NCBI GenBank assembly: GCA_900313015.1 | Contig: OMPR01000013.1 | Coordinates: 154,725 to 218,724, forward strand | DNA: 64,000 nt | DNA from: Rhodobacteraceae bacterium EL53 | GTDB lineage: Bacteria > Pseudomonadota > Alphaproteobacteria > Rhodobacterales > Rhodobacteraceae | Direction: 5' to 3' | In this document: positions 17,296 through 27,161 of the stretch, piece by piece | Position numbering within the stretch: the first letter of the stretch is position 1 | Layout of the letters: each line of letters starts with the position of its first letter | Translations under genes and position numbers: made by a program | The notes under the pieces: generated by a model | Databases searched by the model: none | What the model was told of the DNA's origin: nothing | What the model saw: the letters and a program-made list of their open reading frames with translations, nothing else

Positions 17296-18660
17296 ATGGT
17301 ATCAGCAGCAGAACAAATGGCGGCCAATACAAGCTGGTCAGCCCTTGGCAAAGCCACCGATCTGCGCAACCGCATCCTGTTTACTCTCGGGTTGTTGATC
17401 GTCTACCGCTTGGGGACTTTTATTCCCGTACCAGGTATCGACGGTGTTGCGCTGCGCGAGTTCATGGAGCAAGCGGGGCAGGGCATCGGCGGTATGGTTT
17501 CGATGTTTACCGGGGGCGCATTGGGCCGCATGGGTATCTTTGCCCTTGGCATTATGCCCTATATCTCGGCGTCGATTATTGTTCAGCTGATGACGGCCAT
17601 GGTGCCGCAACTTGAGCAGCTCAAGAAAGAAGGCGAACAGGGTCGTAAGAAGATCAACCAATATACTCGTTTCGGTACTGTGGCATTGGCCACTGTGCAG
17701 GCCTACGGGTTGGCTGTTTCGCTCGAATCAGGAGATCTGGCGACAGATGCCGGTCTCTACTTCCGCTTTTCGACCATGATTACACTGGTTGGCGGTACAA
17801 TGTTCCTGATGTGGCTGGGTGAACAAATCACTGCACGCGGCATCGGGAATGGTATCTCTTTGATCATTTTCGTCGGCATCATTGCCGAAGTCCCAGCCGC
17901 TTTGGCGCAGTTCTTGGCCTCGGGCCGTTCGGGCGCAATCAGCCCTGCCGTGATCCTGTTGGTCATTGCGATGGTTCTGGTGACGATCACATTTGTGGTC
18001 TTCATGGAGCGCGCATTGCGCAAGATCCACATCCAGTACCCGCGCCGTCAGGTCGGAATGAAGGTCTATGACGGTGGCTCAAGCCACTTGCCTGTCAAGG
18101 TTAACCCGGCCGGTGTTATCCCTGCGATCTTTGCCAGCTCGTTGTTGCTTCTGCCTGTGACGATCTCGACTTTCTCAGCAGGTGCTGCAAACGGTCCCGT
18201 TATGTCTTGGCTGTTGGCCAATTTCGGACCGGGCCAGCCGCTGTACCTGCTGTTCTTCGTTTCGATGATCGTCTTCTTTGCGTATTTCTATACCTTCAAC
18301 GTTGCTTTCAAGCCGGATGATGTCGCGGACAACCTAAAGAACCAGAATGGCTTTGTTCCTGGGATTCGCCCGGGTAAGAAAACCGCTGAATACCTCGAGT
18401 ATGTTGTGAATCGGATCTTGGTAATGGGTGCGGCCTACCTTGCAGCAGTTTGTTTGTTGCCCGAAATTCTGCGCGGCCAATTTGCGATCCCGTTCTATTT
18501 CGGCGGTACCTCCGTTCTGATTATTGTCTCTGTAACCATGGATACCATCCAACAAGTTCAGAGCCACCTGTTGGCGCACCAATACGAAGGGCTGATTGAA
18601 AAGTCCCAACTGCGCGGTAAAAACAAAAAACGCGCTAGGAAGGGACCTGCTCGTCGATGA
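17296..18660 (+). CDS. secY: Protein translocase subunit SecY
   Basis: 454 residues with ten predicted membrane helices. Conserved landmarks include [12 protein letters not shown] after helix 1, [15 protein letters not shown], and the cytoplasmic loop region FRPxD-like [23 protein letters not shown]. SecY is the channel of the Sec translocon (with SecE and SecG). It overlaps adk by 4 nt (ATGA). Confidence 0.98.
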   Translation: MVSAAEQMAANTSWSALGKATDLRNRILFTLGLLIVYRLGTFIPVPGIDGVALREFMEQAGQGIGGMVSMFTGGALGRMGIFALGIMPYISASIIVQLMTAMVPQLEQLKKEGEQGRKKINQYTRFGTVALATVQAYGLAVSLESGDLATDAGLYFRFSTMITLVGGTMFLMWLGEQITARGIGNGISLIIFVGIIAEVPAALAQFLASGRSGAISPAVILLVIAMVLVTITFVVFMERALRKIHIQYPRRQVGMKVYDGGSSHLPVKVNPAGVIPAIFASSLLLLPVTISTFSAGAANGPVMSWLLANFGPGQPLYLLFFVSMIVFFAYFYTFNVAFKPDDVADNLKNQNGFVPGIRPGKKTAEYLEYVVNRILVMGAAYLAAVCLLPEILRGQFAIPFYFGGTSVLIIVSVTMDTIQQVQSHLLAHQYEGLIEKSQLRGKNKKRARKGPARR

Positions 18661-19232
18661 ATATCATTCTATTGGGCCCGCCAGGCGCGGGCAAAGGCAC
18701 TCAGGCGCAGCATTTGGTCGATGCACGCGGCATGGTTCAGCTGAGCACCGGTGACATGTTGCGCGAAGCCAAAAGCAGCGGCACCGAAATGGGCAAGCGC
18801 GTTGCCGAAGTCATGGACAAGGGTGAACTCGTCACTGATGAGATCGTCATTGGCCTGATCCGCGAAAAGCTAGAGCAGGGCGCCAAGGGCGGGTTCATCT
18901 TTGATGGGTTCCCGCGCACTTTGGCGCAGGCCGATGCTCTGGGTGAGCTGCTGGCGGAAAAGGGCGAGAGCCTGGAGTGCGTAGTCGAATTGCAAGTTGA
19001 CGACGAGACGCTTGTGAAGCGCATCGTTAACCGTGCTGCTGAAGCCGTTGCAGCAGGCAAGGAAGCCCGCGCTGATGACAACGAAGACAGCGTGCGTATC
19101 CGCCTAATGGAATACTACAAAAAGACCGCGCCGTTGATCGGTTACTATTATGCTAAAGGTCAGCTATCTAAAATCGATGGTCTGGGCGAGATTGGCGAAG
19201 TTAAGAGGCAAATTAGTAAGGTGTTGGACTGA
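18657..19232 (+). CDS. adk: Adenylate kinase
   Basis: 191 residues. P-loop [10 protein letters not shown] (residues 7-16), the AMP-binding STGDMLR, and [11 protein letters not shown] are present. It interconverts ATP + AMP and 2 ADP. The LID domain is the short form without zinc-binding cysteines, as in related Rhodobacteraceae. Coupled to secY by a 4-nt overlap. In most relatives rpsM comes next; here a large methyltransferase gene intervenes. Confidence 0.97.
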   Translation: MNIILLGPPGAGKGTQAQHLVDARGMVQLSTGDMLREAKSSGTEMGKRVAEVMDKGELVTDEIVIGLIREKLEQGAKGGFIFDGFPRTLAQADALGELLAEKGESLECVVELQVDDETLVKRIVNRAAEAVAAGKEARADDNEDSVRIRLMEYYKKTAPLIGYYYAKGQLSKIDGLGEIGEVKRQISKVLD

Positions 19233-19297
19233 GGCCTTTCAAAAGTAAGTTCGAGCTTAAAGTCTCTCGAACATAAACATATTTTAGGGTAGACGCT

Positions 19298-21055
19298 ATG
19301 CCATCACCATTGGATCAACAAACGGAGCAGGCGTTTGCTCCGGCAGGTATTGTTTACGATCAAACGAACGTGAATATTGAGGCGTTTTTCAATAGTTCGG
19401 TGATTTTGCCGGATTCGAAACTCCGACACATGGCGTTCAATCTTTCGCCGAAGGATAGCCTTGCGCTCGAATTTGGTGTGTTCTCAGGTAAATCACTGAG
19501 AACTTTGGCTTTCCTCAATCCGGACCGTCATTTTACCGGTTTTGATTCATTTGAAGGATTGCCCGAAGACTGGAAACGTTCGCCGGGCGATGTTTATAAA
19601 GCTGGGCATTTTGCGCTAAAGCGGTTGCCGCCGATGCCTAGAAATGTGTCTTTGGTTAAAGGCTTTTTTGACCAAACCTTGGCGCCATGGCTCGCCAAAA
19701 ACCACGGTTCGATAGGGTATGTTCATATCGATTGCGATTTATATCGCGGGGCAAAACATGTTTTGACCTGCGTAACCCCAAGGCTTCGTGACGGAGCTGT
19801 AATCGTTTTTGATGAGTTGTGTGACTGGAAGGAAAGTGGCGTTTATTCCTATTGGGCCGATGGGGAATGGAAGGCACTGACCGAGTGGCTGAATGAAGAA
19901 GGCTTTTCCTTTCGGATCCTTGGTCGCGGGCATACATTCCAGGCGGCCATTCAAGTCTACAGGAAGCCTGAGGAGTTTACAGAAAGTGACGCTTCTGTAT
20001 TCATTCGGGCGATCTACGCAACGGGTGCAAAAGAGGTTGCGCGGCAGCGTGCAGATGAGCTCACCAAAAGTGATCCGTCATCAGTTAAGGCGGCTTTGTT
20101 ATCTATTGAGTACAAAGTGAAGCCCTTGCCTGAAGTTGCGTTACGTCAAATTTCTAACATTGAAGCCAGCGCAAAAGGCTCAGAAGACGAAGTCAAACTG
20201 GCGGTGTATAAAGCTCGCGCTCTTTTTCAATTGAATAAACTGGAGCAGGCTGAACGAGAGATTCAGGCGGTTCTGAAGAAAGATCCTTACCATACCAATT
20301 CGACCAAGCTTGGGGGATCAATTGCTAGAAGGCTTCGGAAGTACGAGACTGCGAAAGCGCTGTTTACGCGTGCATACAATACCACGGGTGACGCTAAAAT
20401 GCTCGAGCATATCGCAGATGTGAACCGCCTGTGCGAAACACGTCCCGAATTCAGAGGAATGAAGTTCAGCGGGTTGATGTTGCAGCATTTGGTAGATTCG
20501 GGTGATTTTAAAACGGTGCTTGATGTTGGCAGTGGTGCTGGCGAACAGTCCGCTTGTTTGCGTGCGCACGGTAAGGCCGTGACAGAGCTCGACTATGGAG
20601 AAAGCATTTACCACCGCGAAAGAGGCAAAGACAGCGACGTGATTTTGGGAGATTTTGTAACAGTGCCTATCGATCGCAAATTTGACTGCATAGTCGCATC
20701 GCATGTTCTGGAGCATCAACCCAACGTCAATTTATTTTTGAAGAAAGCTCACTCAGTTCTGAACGAGGGTGGCCTACTGGCTGTGTCTGTGCCCCCACTA
20801 AAACACGCAATTGTGGGCGGGCATCTGACGGTTTGGAATGCGGGTTTGGTGATGTACAATTTGATTTTGGCGGGCTTTAACTGTCGTGAAGTTTGGATCA
20901 GAAAATATGGATACAATATTTCGGTTGTTGTGAAAAAAGAAACGATTGTGGCAGAGGGCCTAGAATACGACAACGGGGATATTGATCGAGTGGCAAAGTA
21001 CCTTCCTGCGGGGTTTTCAGAAGGCTTCAATGGAGACATTGTTAGCCTTGGCTGA
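19298..21055 (+). CDS. Three-part protein: TylF-type methyltransferase, TPR-like linker, class I methyltransferase
   Basis: 585 residues. Residues about 55-220 look like a TylF/MycF-type (Methyltransf_24-like) domain: LEFGVFSGKSLRTL, FTGFDSFEGLPEDW, GYVHIDCDLYRGAKHVL and GAVIVFDEL. Residues about 230-380 are helical with a TPR-like pattern (ALFQLNKLEQAEREIQAVLKKDPY, then a second unit). Residues about 405-530 form a second SAM-binding domain with VLDVGSGAGEQSACL and FDCIVASHVLEHQPN. Such modules modify sugars or lipids in surface polysaccharide pathways, but the substrate is unknown. Base composition is noticeably A+T-richer than the ribosomal genes around it. It is inserted between adk and rpsM, usually adjacent, so it was probably acquired. 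Confidence 0.8.
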   Translation: MPSPLDQQTEQAFAPAGIVYDQTNVNIEAFFNSSVILPDSKLRHMAFNLSPKDSLALEFGVFSGKSLRTLAFLNPDRHFTGFDSFEGLPEDWKRSPGDVYKAGHFALKRLPPMPRNVSLVKGFFDQTLAPWLAKNHGSIGYVHIDCDLYRGAKHVLTCVTPRLRDGAVIVFDELCDWKESGVYSYWADGEWKALTEWLNEEGFSFRILGRGHTFQAAIQVYRKPEEFTESDASVFIRAIYATGAKEVARQRADELTKSDPSSVKAALLSIEYKVKPLPEVALRQISNIEASAKGSEDEVKLAVYKARALFQLNKLEQAEREIQAVLKKDPYHTNSTKLGGSIARRLRKYETAKALFTRAYNTTGDAKMLEHIADVNRLCETRPEFRGMKFSGLMLQHLVDSGDFKTVLDVGSGAGEQSACLRAHGKAVTELDYGESIYHRERGKDSDVILGDFVTVPIDRKFDCIVASHVLEHQPNVNLFLKKAHSVLNEGGLLAVSVPPLKHAIVGGHLTVWNAGLVMYNLILAGFNCREVWIRKYGYNISVVVKKETIVAEGLEYDNGDIDRVAKYLPAGFSEGFNGDIVSLG

Positions 21056-21119
21056 CGAGGTAACCTAAGATGAGAGAGCAGGTCGTCAGATCAAACTTTG
21101 GGGGGGTGGACAATCGGCC

Positions 21120-21148
21120 TTGACCAGGCGAAAAAATCCCCATAGACA
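21120..21148 (+). promoter_or_regulatory. Predicted promoter for the rpsM (alpha) segment
   Basis: TTGACC (21120-21125), 17 bp, TAGACA (21143-21148), about 150 nt before rpsM. The -10 is weaker than in the other ribosomal promoters here, but the position fits restart after the inserted methyltransferase gene. Confidence 0.5.
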
Positions 21149-21301
21149 CCCCCATCCCCTAGGGGAATCAAACGCGTGGATGGGATTCGCTCATCCTGCA
21201 AGACTACCTCGAAATACTTGGCCAATGATGTTCGCATCCGGTCTGGTGTTGTGAAAAAAGGTTCCGGTGTTACGGAACCGCAACCAAAAGGAAAGTGACA
21301 C

Positions 21302-21670
21302 GTGGCACGTATTGCCGGCGTAAACATCCCCACTGCAAAGCGGGTACCAATCGCCCTTACTTATATCACCGGAATCGGTAACACCTCAGCTAAAGCAATC
21401 TGCGAAGCTGTTGGCATCGACTCCACCCGTCGCGTCAACGAACTGTCGGATGCCGAAGTTTTGGCCGTGCGTGAGCACATCGATGCAAACTACACCGTCG
21501 AAGGTGACCTGCGTCGTGACACTCAGATGAACATCAAGCGTTTGATGGATCTGGGTTGCTACCGCGGTCTGCGCCATCGTCGTAACCTGCCCGTTCGCGG
21601 TCAGCGTACCCACACCAACGCTCGCACTCGCAAAGGCCCCGCAAAGGCCATTGCTGGTAAGAAGAAATAA
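21302..21670 (+). CDS. rpsM: 30S ribosomal protein S13
   Basis: 122 residues starting at GTG, placed 8 nt after an AAAGGAAAG site; the protein then reads [15 protein letters not shown] as expected. [17 protein letters not shown] is the S13 signature. S13 contacts tRNA and forms intersubunit bridges. First gene of rpsM-rpsK-rpoA-rplQ. Confidence 0.97.
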   Translation: MARIAGVNIPTAKRVPIALTYITGIGNTSAKAICEAVGIDSTRRVNELSDAEVLAVREHIDANYTVEGDLRRDTQMNIKRLMDLGCYRGLRHRRNLPVRGQRTHTNARTRKGPAKAIAGKKK

Positions 21671-21685
21671 GGGAGGGTTTGATCA

Positions 21686-22075
21686 ATGGCACGCGATAAG
21701 ACTCGGACCAAGAAAAAAGAGCGCAAGAATATTGCTTCGGGCGTAGCCCACGTAAATTCGTCGTTCAACAACACCAAGATCCTGATCTCTGATGTACAGG
21801 GCAACGCGATCTCTTGGTCGTCAGCCGGTACCATGGGCTTCAAAGGCTCGCGGAAATCGACCCCGTACGCTGCTCAGATGGCTGCAGAAGATGCAGGCAA
21901 AAAAGCACAGGATCACGGCGTCAAAACGCTGGAAGTCGAAGTCCAGGGCCCCGGCTCAGGACGTGAATCGGCTCTGCGCGCGTTGGCTGCAGTGGGCTTC
22001 AACATCACGTCGATCCGCGACGTGACACCGATCGCTCACAACGGTTGCCGCCCACCAAAGCGTCGCCGCGTTTAA
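21686..22075 (+). CDS. rpsK: 30S ribosomal protein S11
   Basis: 129 residues. [20 protein letters not shown] and the C-terminal [12 protein letters not shown] are invariant S11 features. S11 forms the 30S platform with S6 and S18. A strong perfect hairpin follows 16 nt after the stop. Confidence 0.98.
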   Translation: MARDKTRTKKKERKNIASGVAHVNSSFNNTKILISDVQGNAISWSSAGTMGFKGSRKSTPYAAQMAAEDAGKKAQDHGVKTLEVEVQGPGSGRESALRALAAVGFNITSIRDVTPIAHNGCRPPKRRRV

Positions 22076-22090
22076 GCGATACAAAAGTTT

Positions 22091-22124
22091 TACTGGGGCC
22101 GCGTTATTTGACGCGGCCCCAGTA
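22091..22124. repeat. 14-bp perfect inverted repeat between rpsK and rpoA
   Basis: TACTGGGGCCGCGT, loop TATTTG, ACGCGGCCCCAGTA. Extremely stable RNA hairpin with no T tract on the plus strand. It may be a processing or pausing element that sets rpoA level relative to rpsK, or a binding site. Its function is inference. Confidence 0.6.
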
Positions 22125-22191
22125 CGCCGTTTGAAACCTCGGGCGTCTGCACCTTTATGGACATGGGGCGCAGACAGGAATGGAGGGACAC

Positions 22192-23208
22192 ATGATCCAT
22201 AAGAATTGGGCAGAACTGATCAAGCCGACCCAGCTGGACGTTAAGCCGGGCAACGACCCTGCGCGTCAGGCGACTGTGGTCGCTGAACCGCTTGAGCGGG
22301 GCTTTGGTCTGACACTGGGCAACGCCCTGCGTCGCATCTTGATGAGCTCGCTGCAAGGCGCGGCCGTCACCTCCGTTCAGATTGACAACGTTCTGCACGA
22401 GTTTTCCAGCGTTGCTGGTGTGCGCGAGGACGTCACCGATGTGATCCTGAACCTCAAGCAGGTTTCGCTGCGCATGGAAGTCGAAGGACCCAAGCGCCTG
22501 TCGATCAATGCCAAAGGCCCCGCCGTTGTTACCGCTGGTGACATCAGCGAGAGCGCTGGCATCGAAATCCTGAACCGCGACCACGTGATCTGTCACTTGG
22601 ACGATGGTGCCGACCTGTTCATGGAACTGACCGTGAACACAGGCAAAGGCTACGTTTCGGCTGACAAGAACAAGCCAGAAGACGCGCCTATCGGCCTGAT
22701 CCCGATCGATGCGATCTATTCGCCGGTTAAAAAGGTTTCGTATGACGTTCAGCCGACCCGTGAAGGTCAGGTTTTGGACTATGATAAACTGACCATGAAA
22801 GTCGAAACTGACGGTTCGATCACGCCTGACGATGCAGTTGCCTACGCCGCGCGCATTCTGCAGGACCAGCTGTCGATCTTCGTCAACTTTGATGAGCCTG
22901 AGTCCGCAAGCCGTCAGGACGAAGACGATGGTCTCGAGTTCAACCCGCTTCTGCTCAAGAAAGTGGACGAGCTGGAACTGTCGGTGCGTTCGGCAAACTG
23001 CCTGAAGAACGACAACATCGTTTACATCGGCGATCTGATCCAGAAAACCGAAGCAGAAATGCTGCGCACGCCGAACTTTGGCCGTAAGTCTCTGAACGAG
23101 ATCAAAGAAGTTCTGTCCGGCATGGGTCTGCACCTTGGCATGGACGTAGAGGACTGGCCGCCCGACAACATCGAAGATCTGGCGAAAAAGTTCGAAGATT
23201 CGTTCTAA
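22192..23208 (+). CDS. rpoA: DNA-directed RNA polymerase alpha subunit
   Basis: 338 residues from ATG 22192 ([14 protein letters not shown]), with GGAGGG upstream; an in-frame ATG at 22180 lies too close to the hairpin and adds only four residues. N-terminal assembly domain shows [25 protein letters not shown]. The C-terminal promoter-UP-element domain shows [17 protein letters not shown] and [17 protein letters not shown]. It assembles the polymerase core and contacts activators. Confidence 0.98.
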   Translation: MIHKNWAELIKPTQLDVKPGNDPARQATVVAEPLERGFGLTLGNALRRILMSSLQGAAVTSVQIDNVLHEFSSVAGVREDVTDVILNLKQVSLRMEVEGPKRLSINAKGPAVVTAGDISESAGIEILNRDHVICHLDDGADLFMELTVNTGKGYVSADKNKPEDAPIGLIPIDAIYSPVKKVSYDVQPTREGQVLDYDKLTMKVETDGSITPDDAVAYAARILQDQLSIFVNFDEPESASRQDEDDGLEFNPLLLKKVDELELSVRSANCLKNDNIVYIGDLIQKTEAEMLRTPNFGRKSLNEIKEVLSGMGLHLGMDVEDWPPDNIEDLAKKFEDSF

Positions 23209-23348
23209 GACATCAGGGGGAGGGCACATGCGCTCCCCCAATCAATGCCCGGACAGCCGGGGAAGAGATGGGCGATCCTGCCCCAAGGAGAGGGACTGAC
23301 CCGCATCGGTCTCCAGACAAAGCACAAGCTTAAGTTAGGACTAATAAA

Positions 23349-23768
23349 ATGCGTCACGCACGTGGATACCGCCGCCTGAACCGTACACATGAGCACCGTA
23401 AAGCTCTGTTTGCTAACATGGCCGGCTCGCTCATCGAGCACGAGCAGATCAAAACAACTCTGCCAAAAGCAAAAGAATTGCGCCCGATTATCGAAAAGCT
23501 GATCACTCTGGGCAAGCGCGGCGACCTGCACGCCCGTCGTCAGGCGTCCGCACGTCTGAAAGAAGACCAGTATGTTGCGAAATTGTTCGACATCCTGGGC
23601 CCACGGTACAAAGACCGTCAGGGTGGCTATGTTCGCGTTCTGAAAGCTGGTTTCCGTTACGGTGACATGGCGCCTATGGCGATCATTGAATTCGTAGACC
23701 GTGATCGTGATGCAAAAGGCGCAGCCGACAAGGCACGCACTGCAGCTGAAGAAGCGGCCGCAGAATAA
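23349..23768 (+). CDS. rplQ: 50S ribosomal protein L17
   Basis: 139 residues. [20 protein letters not shown] and [19 protein letters not shown] are typical. Ala/Glu-rich C-terminal tail. Last ribosomal gene of the cluster, 140 nt after rpoA, followed by a terminator. Confidence 0.98.
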   Translation: MRHARGYRRLNRTHEHRKALFANMAGSLIEHEQIKTTLPKAKELRPIIEKLITLGKRGDLHARRQASARLKEDQYVAKLFDILGPRYKDRQGGYVRVLKAGFRYGDMAPMAIIEFVDRDRDAKGAADKARTAAEEAAAE

Positions 23769-23794
23769 GTTCAAAGTGGCAATTGCCACTTTTG

Positions 23795-23827
23795 GGGCCC
23801 ATGCTCAGCTGAGCATGGGCCCTTTTT
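23795..23827 (+). terminator. Rho-independent terminator after rplQ
   Basis: GGGCCCATGCTCAG and CTGAGCATGGGCCC form a perfect stem of 14 bp followed by TTTTT. A smaller palindrome (AAAGTGGCAATTGCCACTTT) sits just before it. Marks the end of the ribosomal cluster. Confidence 0.95.
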
Positions 23828-23892
23828 GTTTGTAAAGTCTTCAGAATGGCTGCGGCGGTAAAGGGCAGAACGGGATTCCCCAATCGGATCGC

Positions 23893-23921
23893 TTGCAATC
23901 TGTGGGACCGCCCCGCATATC
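23893..23921 (+). promoter_or_regulatory. Candidate sigma70 promoter for the HtrA protease gene
   Basis: TTGCAA (23893-23898), 17 bp, CATATC (23916-23921), 30 nt before the start codon. Reasonable spacing but an imperfect -10. Confidence 0.4.
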
Positions 23922-23950
23922 CGAGGGAACATGCAAATACCGGAGGCTCC

Positions 23951-25333
23951 ATGTTTCGTGCAGTTCTGACAGCAGCAATGGTACTGAGTGCCTCTTTCGC
24001 CGGTGCGGAAACCCGTGTGCCGACATCACAGGGTGAAATTTCCTTGGGTTTCGCGCCTGTGGTCAAGAAATCGGCCCCTGCCGTGGTGAATATCTACGCA
24101 AAGATCATCACCGAAGGACGGCCGAATCCGCTGTTTTCGGATCCCTTCTTTCAGGACTTTTTTGGGGGTTCTTCGGCACCGCGCCCCCGTGTTCAGAATT
24201 CATTGGGTTCGGGGGTTATCCTGTCAGATGATGGGTTGGTGGTTTCCAACTATCACGTGGTCGGTATGGCATCAGAAATTCAGGTTGTGACGACGGATCG
24301 GCGCGAGTTTTCCGCCAAGGTCGTGCTAGGCGACGAAGAAAGCGATATCGCGATCCTTCAGATCGAAGAGGTTTCTGATCTCCCCTATTTGGCACTGCGC
24401 AACTCTGATCAGGTCGAAGTAGGGGAATTGGCTTTGGCGATCGGGAACCCGTTTGGAATCGGGCAAACTGTGTCTAGCGGTATTGTTTCAGGGCTCGCGC
24501 GATCCGGTGCAGCAACGGGGCAGGCGCGGGGCTATTTCATTCAAACTGACGCGGCGATTAATCCAGGGAATTCCGGGGGCGCGCTGATCGACGTGAACGG
24601 GGATCTGATTGGTATCAACACCTCGATCCTCAGTCGTTCAGGTGGATCAAACGGGATTGGTTTTGCTATTCCTGCGAATTTGGTGGCTGAATTCATGCGT
24701 CAGGCGCGCGAAGGGCGCCCCTTTTTCCAACGTCCTTGGGCGGGAATGGCCGGGCAGCCAATGACAGCAGATATCGCCGATTCACTCGGGTTTGCGATGC
24801 CTGAGGGGGTGGTGATTTCAGACCTTCACGGCGAAAGCCCTTTTTCGGTTGCTGGTTTCAAAGTGGGCGATGTGATCACCAAGGTGGACGGAAAGATTGT
24901 AAATTCTCCGTCTGAGATGGTTTTTCGTATGTCCGTGGCTGGAATTGGTGGTGAAGTTGTCGTTTCCCGTTTGCGTGGTCAAGAATCAAGCGATGTTCGT
25001 GTGTCGATGCTGGCCCCCCCTGATGAACCTGCATCGGATCCGATAACTTTGGGGGATGACACTGTATTGCCTGGCTTGGGTTTGGCACGTATCAACCCGG
25101 CGGTGATTTCTCGGTTCGGGTTGCCGCTTTCGATAGAAGGGGTGATTGTCACCGAACCGGGCCGGTATGGTGCCCGTGCGGGGTTACAGTTCGGGGATGT
25201 GCTGTCTGTGATCAATGAAGAAGAAATGCACACAACGGCTGACATACGAACGGCCCTGACTGACCCGGGGCGGTGGGTGAAACTCGACTTGATGCGACGC
25301 GGACAATGGGTCTCGTTGCGGTTTCGGATGTAG
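23951..25333 (+). CDS. HtrA/DegP-family periplasmic serine protease (Do-like)
   Basis: 460 residues from ATG 23951, which has CGGAGG just upstream and gives a signal peptide (MFRAVLTAAMVLSASFAGA); longer in-frame starts do not. Trypsin-like domain with catalytic His102 (SNYHVV), Asp132 (ESDIAIL) and Ser208 (NPGNSGGAL), all intact. Two PDZ domains follow (about 260-350 and 370-450). These proteases degrade or refold misfolded periplasmic proteins. Four nt separate its stop from the rarA ATG, so the two are probably co-transcribed. Confidence 0.9.
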   Translation: MFRAVLTAAMVLSASFAGAETRVPTSQGEISLGFAPVVKKSAPAVVNIYAKIITEGRPNPLFSDPFFQDFFGGSSAPRPRVQNSLGSGVILSDDGLVVSNYHVVGMASEIQVVTTDRREFSAKVVLGDEESDIAILQIEEVSDLPYLALRNSDQVEVGELALAIGNPFGIGQTVSSGIVSGLARSGAATGQARGYFIQTDAAINPGNSGGALIDVNGDLIGINTSILSRSGGSNGIGFAIPANLVAEFMRQAREGRPFFQRPWAGMAGQPMTADIADSLGFAMPEGVVISDLHGESPFSVAGFKVGDVITKVDGKIVNSPSEMVFRMSVAGIGGEVVVSRLRGQESSDVRVSMLAPPDEPASDPITLGDDTVLPGLGLARINPAVISRFGLPLSIEGVIVTEPGRYGARAGLQFGDVLSVINEEEMHTTADIRTALTDPGRWVKLDLMRRGQWVSLRFRM

Positions 25334-25336
25334 GTG

Positions 25337-26644
25337 ATGTCAGATCTATTCGATCTCGGAAAACAACAGGGCAACCGGCCTCTTGCTGCGGCTTTGCGGC
25401 CGGAAACACTGGATGATGTTATTGGTCAGGATGCGATCACTGCGGAAGGTTCTACCCTGCGGCGCAGAATTGCTGCAGACCAGCTGGGCAGCATAGTTCT
25501 GTATGGTCCCCCAGGTATTGGGAAAACATCAATTGCGCGTGCCGTGGGCAATATGCTCAGCAAGGATTTTCGCCCGCTTCACGCGACACGCGCCGGGGTA
25601 AAGGAAATTCGCCAACTCGCAGACGAGGCACGGATACGCCCGCTGCTCATCTTTGTAGATGAGGTTCATCGTTTTTCAGCCACACAGGCAGATGATCTTC
25701 TGGCGATCTGCGAAGAGGGTACGGCTGACTTCATCGGTGCTACAACCCAAAACCCCTATACGGCTTTGCCGAAAGCTCTGGTTTCACGATCCACGATCCT
25801 TAAGCTTGAGCCGATTTCGATCAATGACATGGTGACTGTGGTTGATCGTGGGCTTGCTCATTTGGCAAGCACCGGAATTCAGGTCACTCTTTCACCAGAC
25901 CATAAACACCTCATCGCGGGGCGCTCTGGGGGCGATGCCCGCCGTGCGCTGACAACTCTCGAAGGGCTTTGCGTTGGCCATGGCTTGGATGAGCCTGTCG
26001 TTGTAACAGAGGACATGATCGAAGACGCTTATATGGCGGCGCCGGTTAACCATGATCGTTCTGGGGATCAGCACTACGACGTTATTTCCGCCTTTATTAA
26101 ATCCATGCGCGGAGGGGCGGCAGACGCTGTCCTGTATTGGCTGGCTAGGCTTATTCATGGTGGGGAAGACCCACGTTTTATAGCGCGCCGCATCATGATT
26201 CAGGCATCTGAGGATGTGGGGCTTGCCGACAACACTGCGCTTCAGACCGCTGTTGCAGCGGCGCAGGCGGTGGAAATGATCGGATATCCAGAGGCTCGGA
26301 TCATTCTGGCGCATGCGGCGCTGCATGTAGCACGCGCGCCTAAATCTGGGTCGGCCAATCACGGAATTTCGGCTGCTCTGTCCGCTGTGACGCAAGAGGC
26401 GCCATTGCCGGTCCCATTGCACCTGCGCGACGCGCATTACCAAGGGGCTGAGGCTTTGGGGCATGTGGGCTATCGCAGCCCGCACAAGGACCCAAAGGGT
26501 TGGATTGATCAAGATTACGCACCGGGTGTGCCCACAGGGCGGTTTTATGTGAGCGAGGCGCGAGACGCCGCGACGTTTGAAAAACGTGCCGATGACTATT
26601 GGGAACGGGTCACGGGACGGCCTTCGCCCAAATTGTTCGACTAA
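25337..26644 (+). CDS. rarA: Replication-associated recombination protein RarA (MgsA), AAA+ ATPase
   Basis: 435 residues from ATG 25337 (a GTG directly before it is possible). Walker A GPPGIGKTS near residue 57, Walker B LLIFVDEVHRF, sensor GATTQNP and the RarA-type C-terminal region with HGGEDPRFIARR and the end YKSP-like GYRSPHKDPKG...YAPG. RarA acts at stalled replication forks and is related to clamp-loader ATPases and WRNIP1. Encoded directly after the HtrA gene. Confidence 0.93.
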   Translation: MSDLFDLGKQQGNRPLAAALRPETLDDVIGQDAITAEGSTLRRRIAADQLGSIVLYGPPGIGKTSIARAVGNMLSKDFRPLHATRAGVKEIRQLADEARIRPLLIFVDEVHRFSATQADDLLAICEEGTADFIGATTQNPYTALPKALVSRSTILKLEPISINDMVTVVDRGLAHLASTGIQVTLSPDHKHLIAGRSGGDARRALTTLEGLCVGHGLDEPVVVTEDMIEDAYMAAPVNHDRSGDQHYDVISAFIKSMRGGAADAVLYWLARLIHGGEDPRFIARRIMIQASEDVGLADNTALQTAVAAAQAVEMIGYPEARIILAHAALHVARAPKSGSANHGISAALSAVTQEAPLPVPLHLRDAHYQGAEALGHVGYRSPHKDPKGWIDQDYAPGVPTGRFYVSEARDAATFEKRADDYWERVTGRPSPKLFD

Positions 26645-26780
26645 GCGGCACAGTCACCTCGCCACTCGATTAGCTGCGAATTAGGCTGCAATGAGGCGAT
26701 CTGAGCGGATAGTTTGGTCAAACGCGGGGTGAAATGCTGCGAATCTTGACATTCCCTCCTATGCGCGCGACAGACCGCGC

Positions 26781-27161
26781 ATGATCTCACCGGTTTTACA
26801 TGTGGCGCTTGGCGGCGCCATCGGGGCGTCGCTCCGGTATCTGACAGGCATTGGCGTTTTACGCGCATTTGGCCATCAGGAGTTTCCTGTCGCCATTTTG
26901 ACCGTGAACGTCATCGGGTCGTTCCTGATGGGCGTTTTTGTGATTGCAGCGGCACATCGCGGACTGACGCATCTCAGTCCCTTTGTGATGACTGGATTGA
27001 TGGGTGGGTTTACGACTTTTTCGGCGTTTTCGCTGGAAGCGGTGAACCTATACGAACGCGGCGCCATGGGGCACGCGGCACTTTATGTGGGACTGTCCGT
27101 TGGGCTGTCTCTGGCGGCGCTGATGGCGGGGCTATTTCTTGCAAGGGGGCTCTGGGCATGA
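26781..27161 (+). CDS. crcB: Fluoride ion channel CrcB/Fluc
   Basis: 126 residues, four predicted helices. Diagnostic GGAIGASLRY, VNVIGSFLMG and GLMGGFTTFSAFSLE motifs. It forms dual-topology dimers that export fluoride. No fluoride riboswitch could be recognised in the 136 nt upstream. Overlaps the next gene by 4 nt (ATGA). Confidence 0.95.
   Translation: MISPVLHVALGGAIGASLRYLTGIGVLRAFGHQEFPVAILTVNVIGSFLMGVFVIAAAHRGLTHLSPFVMTGLMGGFTTFSAFSLEAVNLYERGAMGHAALYVGLSVGLSLAALMAGLFLARGLWA

Noticed and set aside
22090-23241. 383-codon frame antisense to rpoA
   Set aside because: Artefact of codon bias in rpoA; no domain or ribosome binding site.
26645-26780. Possible fluoride riboswitch before crcB
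   Set aside because: I looked for the conserved crcB-motif sequence and pseudoknot elements and saw none.
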